The notes under the pieces: generated by a model
Seen by the model: only the letters and a program-made list of their open reading frames with translations
Database searches by the model: none
Told to the model about the DNA's origin: nothing
Program-made: the position numbers and the translations under genes
Assembly: GCA_002245135.1 (NCBI GenBank)
Contig: NGBS01000873.1
Coordinates: 310,001-374,000 of the forward strand
Source: Proteromonas lacertae
Lineage: Eukaryota > Sar > Bigyra > Opalinata > Proteromonadidae
Reading direction: 5' to 3'
DNA: 64,000 nt
Shown here: in pieces, positions 59,781 to 64,000 of the stretch
Layout of the letters: each line of letters begins with the position of its first letter
Numbering within the stretch: position 1 is the first letter of the stretch

Positions 59781-62700
59781 TTATTCTATGTTAAATAATT
59801 CTTTTGATAATTCTTTCTTTTTTTCATCTGATAGTCCATCTAGTTTTATTTTTTCAATTGATGAAAATGTTTCTAAAAATGATTTTAATTCTGATTTATC
59901 TATATTCTCTTTCACTGTTATTGATAATTCACTTAAACAATCAAATACCGCTTCATTCTCTTTCATTAATCTTAATTCACTTTCATCTAATTCATTTCCT
60001 GATATATTTATCTTTTCTAATAGTTTATAATCTTTTAATCTTTCTATTATCATTTTCAATCCTTTTTCACTCATTACAATATCTATTCAAATAGATAATA
60101 TTCATATAATATTGGACAATTTCAAAGATGGTGGATATTCAACGAATTTATCTAAATATTTACACATTATCTCTATTCCTTCATCTCCAATTGGATTATT
60201 GTATATTAGAATATAATCAACATATTCTGCCTCTATAATGATTAATTCCCTTAAACAATGAAATATGAGAATTGTTGAGATTTAAATCTATTTCATTAGA
60301 AATTTGATATTATACTTGAAAAATTATAAATATCTTTTTTCTTTTTAATACAATAATCCAAATAATATTCCAATTCTTCATTTGTCCATGATAAATTCTT
60401 CATTTCAATTATTGGATATTCTTCTTTTTCTAATGACTTTTCACATATTGATTTCAATCCATTCATTCCAATATTATTTCCATTTAGATAGATTGTAGAA
60501 CATATTATCTTATTAATTCTATCTGCTAATAACTTTGCACTTTCATCATCTATTGAGATGTTACTCAAATACATTTCATTATATTCACATAACATGTTAA
60601 AATTGTTTTGTAATAGTTTAAATCCATTATTACCAATTGGATTATCTATTGAGCATATTACATGCTGATATAAATATACTATGTATGATTAACTTTTCAA
60701 CATTATCATTCTCTTTTACAAAACTCATCAAATACTCTATTCCATGTGAATCTATATTATTACCACTTACATCAAGTTGAATCTTTTCATCGATATTCTT
60801 TAAACCATCTATTAAATATTTTAAACCACTTGAAGATAATCCCATTTCTATTACATATAATATTATAACAACAATACTTGAACAATTTATTCTTTTATAA
60901 ATATTTTTTAATAAATCTAAATGAGGAGATAATATTTTCATTCCTTCATCTCCTATTTCATTGCCATACAACTGAAGATGTTTAAGGTTAGGAAATGAAG
61001 ATAAATTGTTTATCAGTATTTCCATACTTTTATATGTTAGTTTATTATCTAATTAATAGAAAAATATTAAAATATACAACTCAAATCTAACTGTTTTATC
61101 TTCTCAAATTCATTTGATCTTAATGAAATGAATGATTTGAATAAATCATCATCAATTTCTGAATAACTCAGATTTAATTGATTATAATCTTTAATAAATT
61201 CTATTAATTCTGGAATATCTTTATCAACCAACAATTCTTTACATTCATTAAAATCAAATTCGATTTTTGAAATAGGAAATTTAGAGAATAAGGCTTTTAA
61301 TCCTCTTGAATGAATATTGTTTGATGTAATATATATTCTTAGGATATTTGGATATTTATATAACTCTTTTGATAATAATATCATCGATTCATCATTTAAA
61401 TACATTTTATAAAAATTCAATTTGTTGTTTTTGTTGATAAATAAATGCAAATATGGAAGTAACAATTTGAATCCTTTTGGACCAATTGGATTACCTATTT
61501 CAAAATAGAATGAAAATAGAATAATATATACATATTAAATCTAAATATTTCAGTTTCATCAATGGAATTGATTTAACAAATGATTCAATGAATTCAGAAG
61601 TAAGATTACAAGAAGATAAATCTAATTCTTGTAGATTTGTTAATTGAGAAAATAATAATCCAAATAATGATTGATATCGGATTGGAATACAAACACAATC
61701 ATCATATCCATTATCTAAGTATATTATTAATACAATAATTATACTAAATGATAGCTGTGTTGGATCGATTAGTTTCAATATTCTAAACAGAAAATTAATT
61801 CCTTCATCACATAAACATATACTGTATGAATAAATTGTAATTAATTCTTCATAATAATCAATATTACATATCAATTCATCTAAATAACATTCTCTTCTAT
61901 CTTTACACTGGTGATGAATTAATTTTAGTTTTTCTTTTATTGATTCATCATGTTTGTATAATTTCATCATCAATAATATTGCCAATATTCTTTCATTTGG
62001 TTTATTATTATAAGATTTTATTAATAAATTTCGAATTTCTTTCCATTTATTATTGTGAAGATAAAATATTGATTGAAAATTAAATGGTGATATTTCTATC
62101 ATAAAATCACAACTAAATAACATTTCTTTTCTTTCTCTACATATCATCAAATTGTCTTCATCTTTCAATATTTCACTCATTTTCATCATTTCTTTTTTCA
62201 ACTCTTTCAAACTCATTCTATCTTCATTTCTCATTTTCAACATTCTGAATATCATCTCTTTCATCATCAATTCATCACATTCTACATCTAAACTGTATTT
62301 ACATTTCATGATATTTTCTATGGTTTTATTCACATTATTATCTTCATTGAATGGTAATTTCTTACAAATCATCTCATATAATACACAACCTATTGACCAT
62401 ATCACACTTCCATCATTACATTCATATCCATTCAACTCTTCTGGACTTTTGAAGCAAATATCATACACTCTCATATTCTCTTCTCTTCTCAATGTGTTTA
62501 AGTATAAATCACATAAATTAACTTCACCATCTCTTTCATATATCACATTACTACTCTTCAAATTACCAATCATTATATCATTTTCACTCAATATCATCAG
62601 ATTATCACATATTGAACATATAACTCTATTTACATCACTATTCTCAACAGAGTTACTCTCAAGTAGCTCTTCTAAATCTCTTGAATAATATGATCGTGAT

Positions 62701-62987
62701 ATCAACATATACTCATCACAATTGTAGATTTGAAGTATTTTAGAAGGATATATGAAGGGTAGACAATAATCTGACAAAAAGGAGTTTGTCTCAAGGAATT
62801 CTAACATACTCTTCTCTTTCATCCACTTAACATTAATCATTTTCATTACACTAACATCATCATTATATTCTACTACAAAATCTACTTCACTAGCACCTTT
62901 TTCAACTCTCTTTCTTATCTATTCACAATAAAGCAATTAATATACTTTAGAATTAGGTGGTAAGATAGAATTTAATATCTCATTCAT
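59781..62987 (-). CDS. Pseudokinase-leucine-rich-repeat protein, copy B
   Basis: ATG 62987 (MNEILNSILPPNSK), a 27-nt intron, then one long exon with the kinase-like domain and linker. The HRD position is 'IGNLKSSN' (Asp to Asn) while 'LCDLY' keeps the DFG Asp; 'FKSPEELNG' and 'SVIWSIGCVLYEMICKKLPF' follow. The linker contains 'DRMSLKELKKEMMKMSE' and a tail that reaches about eight LRRs ('LQELDLSSCNLTSEFIESF', 'LKHLQLYGNEIGDEGM', 'MGLSSSGLKYLIDGL'). LRR exons are separated by phase-1 introns at the same point as in copy A, and the C-terminus 'KIKLDGLSDEKKKELSKELFNIE' is the same. No frame break seen, so this copy is the better reference for the family. The LRR type resembles RNI-like intracellular sensors; a signalling scaffold is inferred. 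Confidence 0.78.
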
Positions 62988-63169
62988 TGATAATTTGAAT
63001 GATTAACTTAATTCTAAAATCTATTCGTTTCATACTTTCAGTTATTTATTTTATAGAAGAATAACAAAGCAAACACAAGATATATAATATATAATTAATA
63101 TTATTATTAGAGAATTAATATTTTTTAAACAAATTACATATATAGATTTACTTAATTGTCAAAGAAAAT

Positions 63170-64000
63170 TCAATTTGCCAACATCTCTGGTTCTACAACA
63201 TCTTCCTTCTTAAATTCCATCACATTATTAACAACTTCAACATCTATGTAATTTTCTTTATTTTCTAAACTGAAATCTGGATTCTTTACCAATTTAGAAG
63301 ATGCTCTTGTTTGTTGTGGTGGAGTTTGATTTCCTCTATTTATATTATTATTTTGCTGTGAAGATTGTTGTTCTTTCATTGCAACTAATTCAGATTTCAC
63401 TGATGATAATTCTTTTTCTAAATCTGAGCATTTATTCTTCAAGTCAGTATTTTCTTTTATTAATTCTGCTGAATTACCTCCACTTATAACTGCTGCTGTT
63501 GTATTATCACCACTTCCAGTGGCATCCTTGTATTTCTCTACCAAAGATGCCATATATTTCATATAATGTAATACATTAGTATTTGTTTCACATAAGGCTT
63601 GTTGATATGTATGTAATACAGTGGTAATCTGTCTTTTCAAAATCACAACGTAATTCTTTAATTCTGGGATATTATTGACTGATGCTGGTAATGGTTGATG
63701 TATTAGTTTGATTATTTCATTCATTGAAGTATTGACTGAAGCTGTAGTAGGAAGTGGTAATAATGCATCATCTTTTGGCATTACTATATTTACTGTGTTT
63801 TTTCTACCTGTCATATGTAGTCTTTGAGATGATGATAAATTCATATTGCTTGCCTTACGAGGTGGTAAAGGAGTTCCATCAACTCCAGTTGATGGCTTTC
63901 TATTGAGTGGTGATACTCCTCCTCCTGTAGATACTTTTCGTACTGGTGATACTGCACCATTTGACATTTTTCTTACGGGTGATCCTCCATTTGATACTTT
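63170..64000 (-). CDS. C-terminal part of a Ser/Pro-rich coiled-coil protein with SPVRK repeats (5' end outside)
   Basis: The frame runs in from the right edge and stops at 63170, about 276 residues. The N-terminal visible part repeats 'GGSPVRKMSNG', 'AVSPVRKVSTGGG' and 'SPLNRKPSTG', SP-x-(R/K) sites of the kind phosphorylated by CDK or MAP kinases. A helical middle ('IPELKNYVVILKRQITTVLHTYQQALCETN') and a coiled coil ('ELIKENTDLKNKCSDLEKELSSVKSELVAMKEQ') follow, then a Gln/Asn stretch and an acidic end. Cytoskeletal or microtubule association is conceivable but not shown. Confidence 0.6.
   Translation of the reverse strand, partial: KVSNGGSPVRKMSNGAVSPVRKVSTGGGVSPLNRKPSTGVDGTPLPPRKASNMNLSSSQRLHMTGRKNTVNIVMPKDDALLPLPTTASVNTSMNEIIKLIHQPLPASVNNIPELKNYVVILKRQITTVLHTYQQALCETNTNVLHYMKYMASLVEKYKDATGSGDNTTAAVISGGNSAELIKENTDLKNKCSDLEKELSSVKSELVAMKEQQSSQQNNNINRGNQTPPQQTRASSKLVKNPDFSLENKENYIDVEVVNNVMEFKKEDVVEPEMLAN

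Noticed and set aside
1-64000. CRISPR arrays, insertion sequences, bacterial operons
   Set aside because: None seen, and the gene structure is clearly nuclear eukaryotic.

Overview
This window is nuclear DNA of an AT-rich, intron-rich microbial eukaryote using the standard genetic code (TAA, TAG and TGA all act as stops). Evidence is the interrupted genes with very short introns (mostly 22-60 nt, donors GTATNN, acceptors (A/T)TAG, often little more than a (TA)n run), poly-Asn/Gln tracts, and eukaryote-only families (UTP4, CCDC47, P4-ATPase, SNARE, SHAQKYF-type MYB). A CCDC113/CFAP263 homologue implies a cilium or flagellum. I cannot name the species; an amoeboflagellate or another free-living or anaerobic flagellate would fit.

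Layout. 0-2.5 kb: a protein-kinase 3' end, a truncated aldo-keto reductase and a TPR gene. 2.6-7.3 kb: a long coiled-coil gene with 372-bp tandem repeats. 7.4-13.1 kb: a three-finger zinc protein, CCDC47 (ER translocon chaperone), hexokinase and CFAP263. 13.2-18 kb: membrane and surface proteins, including a type I membrane protein and a broken partial copy of it. 18-30 kb: HMG-box/DEK_C protein, propionyl-CoA carboxylase beta, a P4 flippase with a probable U12-type AT-AC intron, glycine C-acetyltransferase, and a signal peptide-TPM-TM-RING protein. 30-34.3 kb: a Tc1/mariner-derived DDE protein and UTP4. 34.3-42.7 kb: a 5S-rRNA-like element, then two divergent secreted/surface genes with PA14-like domains, the larger with many putative-Ig repeats. 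42.7-50.4 kb: an RRM gene, a pseudokinase-LRR gene and an unknown Cys-pair protein. 50.5-57.7 kb: CHY zinc finger, a receiver-TPR-cyclic-nucleotide fusion, a C2 protein, an SYP7-like Qc-SNARE and a MYB factor. 57.8-64 kb: lysyl-tRNA synthetase, a second pseudokinase-LRR gene and the 3' end of an SPVRK-repeat protein.

How the genes relate. There are no operons; neighbours are mostly unrelated housekeeping and accessory genes packed 100-700 bp apart. The pseudokinase-LRR genes at 45.5-48.8 and 59.8-63.0 kb are paralogues with the same intron positions. The 13.3-13.9 and 16.2-17.9 kb genes share a nearly identical 3' end.

Quality warning. At least ten otherwise conserved genes are broken by one extra base, often in a homopolymer, and in most of them removing that base makes the whole gene length divisible by three. 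I read these as residual insertion errors in the assembly rather than real pseudogenes, and I annotate each gene as a single frame-interrupted CDS.
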